Origin: UMGS1901 sp934122115
GTDB taxonomy: Bacteria; Bacillota; Clostridia; TANB77; CAG-508
NCBI GenBank assembly: GCA_934122115.1
Contig: CAKOVU010000002.1
Span: forward strand, 138,784-202,783
Direction: 5' to 3'
DNA: 64,000 nt
Below, in pieces: positions 63,738 through 64,000 of this stretch. The first letter of the stretch is position 1, and every line of letters begins with the position of its first letter. A program made the translations under genes and the position numbers. The notes beneath the pieces are model-generated. The model was not told the DNA's origin and made no database searches. It saw only the letters and a program-made list of their open reading frames with translations.

Positions 63738-63767
63738 TTGACAAAACCATTAATAATGAGGTAAAAT
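63738..63767 (+). promoter_or_regulatory. Promoter of the tRNA pair, with overlapping dyad
   Basis: TTGACA (63738-63743), 18-bp spacer, TAAAAT (63762-63767). TTAATGGTT and AACCATTAA (63731-63739, 63745-63753) form a stem over the -35. Confidence 0.7.
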
Positions 63768-63796
63768 ATAAAATGCATTTAGCAATAAATGCATAT

Positions 63797-63874
63797 GGTG
63801 GATTTAGCGTAGTTGGTTAACGCGCCAGTTTGTGGCACTGGAGACCATGGGTTCGAGTCCCATATTCCACCCCA
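63797..63874 (+). tRNA. tRNA-His (GTG)
   Basis: Anticodon GTG. The extra G at -1 faces C73, the His identity element. T-arm GGGTTCGAGTCCC, encoded CCA. One T-T mismatch in the acceptor stem. Confidence 0.94.
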
Positions 63875-63882
63875 TTATATAT

Positions 63883-63957
63883 TGGGCTGTAGCCAAGCGG
63901 TAAGGCACATGACTTTGACTCATGCATGCGCTAGTTCGAATCTAGCCAGCCCAACCA
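63883..63957 (+). tRNA. tRNA-Gln (TTG)
   Basis: Acceptor TGGGCTG with CAGCCCA, anticodon TTG in loop CTTTGAC, T-loop TTCGAAT, encoded CCA. 8 bp after tRNA-His. Confidence 0.95.
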
Positions 63958-64000
63958 CATATAAAATTGTTCAAAATAGCTTGTATCAAGGGATACAGGC

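Overview
This window is a strongly A+T-rich, spore-forming, fermentative Firmicute, most likely an uncultured gut member of the Clostridia. Evidence: sporulation genes (spo0A, spoIIID, spoVT, yabG, ylbJ, sleB), pyruvate formate-lyase with its activase, formyl-THF synthetase, AGGAGG-type ribosome binding sites and clostridial gene neighbourhoods. Most of it is ordinary chromosomal backbone.

Layout. 1-9.4 kb: priA (5' end cut by the window), def, fmt, a pilin-like gene, an Asp23/AmaP/DUF2273 cluster, nusB, xseA, xseB, a PAP2-like membrane protein and fhs. 9.4-18 kb: sleB, two pilin-like surface genes (loci A and B) around a FAD/Rieske oxidoreductase, a third pilin-like gene, rnhB and pdp. 18-32 kb: recD2, comF, a KAP-type NTPase, spoVT, the gap-pgk-tpiA-gpmI glycolytic cluster, an orphan YezG-like immunity protein and a GH18 protein. 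32-36 kb: greA, then pilin-like locus C and an IS256-type remnant. 36-48 kb: deoD, DUF4364, a DnaJ protein, a DapB-fold dehydrogenase, trmB, a two-component system, a WG-repeat protein, a PLP lyase, a flavoprotein, a frameshifted yigZ and spo0A. 47.8-52 kb is an accessory pocket: a possible type I toxin/antisense-RNA pair, a GNAT gene, a decayed surface-protein fragment, pilin-like locus D and an ISL3 remnant. 52-64 kb: spoIIID, yabG, tRNA-Met, ylbJ, a metal exporter, pflB/pflA, mtaB, a short alaS, a HIT protein, a sortase and tRNA-His/tRNA-Gln.

The main discovery candidate is a family of four surface-protein genes (A 10463, B 13544, C 33524, D 49672). Each is preceded by a DNA segment that looks invertible. 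Two copies of a palindromic site (arms TTCGTTAAG and CTTAACGAA around a 7-bp asymmetric spacer) lie about 190 bp apart in opposite orientation. Within a locus the two spacers are exact reverse complements; the spacer differs between loci A, B and C/D. Each segment holds a near-consensus sigma-A promoter with a 17-bp spacer, and in all four it points away from the gene, so all four appear to be drawn in the OFF orientation. Inversion would put the promoter 75-100 bp upstream of the start codon. The proteins share a prepilin-like N-terminus (GITLVALV) without the usual Glu5, fused to different exposed domains.

Proteins C and D also end in a C-type-lectin/FGE-fold domain whose last ~50 codons are G+C-rich and dominated by NNC/NNT codons, as in the variable region of diversity-generating retroelement targets. 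No reverse transcriptase, template repeat or recombinase lies in the window. The system would therefore combine ON/OFF switching with targeted hypervariation of surface proteins, driven by enzymes encoded elsewhere. All motif and spacing statements were read by eye from the sequence; no database search was run.
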